Of a stretch of DNA of 21,744 bases, positions 21,656 to 21,744 are shown one piece after another. Position 1 is the first letter of the stretch; each line of letters begins with the position of its first letter. The notes beneath the pieces were generated by a model. It ran no database searches and was not told where the DNA came from. It saw only the letters and a list, made by a program, of their open reading frames with translations. This DNA is from SXOA01 sp964444865. Its GTDB lineage: Bacteria > Planctomycetota > Planctomycetia > Pirellulales > Pirellulaceae. The position numbers and the translations under genes were made by a program. Where the stretch lies: contig CAYUJE010000080.1 in NCBI GenBank assembly GCA_964444865.1, positions 1-21,744 on the forward strand. The letters run 5' to 3'.

Positions 21656-21744
21656 TTGCGACCAGATGAACACCTTGAGGCCTCCGTGGCGGACATCAAT
21701 CAGACGGCGAAGAAGATCATCGCCAACGTCGAGAAGGCCATAGT
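21656..21744 (+). CDS. Start of a probable MoxR-type AAA ATPase gene (3' end outside window)
   Basis: The last ~89 bp read in one frame as MRPDEHLEASVADINQ (from a TTG at 21656), then TAKKIIANVEKAI. IANVEKAI preceded by an acidic helix is, from memory, how MoxR-family AAA+ ATPases begin (followed by VGK and the Walker A further on). Only about 29 residues are visible and there is no Walker motif in the window, so this is a moderate call. The start is unsure; a GTG at 21683 is also possible. The gene begins only three bases after the long inverted repeat. Confidence 0.5.
   Translation, partial: MRPDEHLEASVADINQTAKKIIANVEKAI

Overview
The window looks like chromosomal DNA of a planctomycete, probably Pirellulales-like. 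This rests on gene content only. It has a prepilin-like DUF1559 protein, a Ser/Thr kinase with the planctomycete-type N-terminal module, two PhyH-type dioxygenases, an HTTM membrane protein, an amidohydrolase and a PDZ-M6 metalloprotease with a signal peptide. Base composition is moderately GC-rich. Genes are mostly single or in pairs, with many palindromes between them. I saw no rRNA, tRNA, CRISPR array or transposase.

Layout. 1-1365: the end of a BNR/sialidase-like gene, then a PhyH dioxygenase. 1351-3575 (minus): a PDZ-PDZ-M6 metalloprotease and a doubtful small Cys-containing ORF. 3881-6526 (plus): a stand-alone receiver, a lipoprotein- or signal-type amidohydrolase behind a 12-bp inverted repeat, a four-helix membrane protein and a small secreted protein. 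6539-9871 (minus): an RluA-type pseudouridine synthase, an 8-bp tandem repeat, a kinase fused to a degenerate receiver, a Rho-independent terminator and a conserved 95-aa protein. 10136-14627 (plus): a large secreted protein of unknown function, then a translationally coupled pair (small membrane-anchored protein plus HTTM protein). 14628-16223: a regulatory block with terminator, promoter and operator-like palindrome, the DUF1559 gene and its strong terminator. 16280-18844: a second PhyH dioxygenase divergent from a secreted alpha/beta hydrolase, then a Cys-rich zinc-binding-type protein. 18925-19660: a vapBC toxin-antitoxin module with a recognisable promoter and palindrome. 19657-21542: an XRE-cupin regulator divergent from threonine 3-dehydrogenase (tdh). 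The right edge holds a long inverted repeat and the first codons of a probable MoxR-type ATPase.

The strongest unusual signals are palindromic. A 24-bp perfect inverted repeat lies between the XRE-cupin gene and tdh, and a near copy of one of its arms is read in frame inside the XRE-cupin gene. A 33-bp inverted repeat follows tdh, and the only two differences between its arms are at positions that pair with each other inside each arm's own hairpin. These look like REP-type mobile palindromes. I did not find a clear new multi-gene defence or biosynthetic system. The best candidates for undescribed biology are the palindromes, the kinase with a pseudo-receiver, and the HTTM pair.
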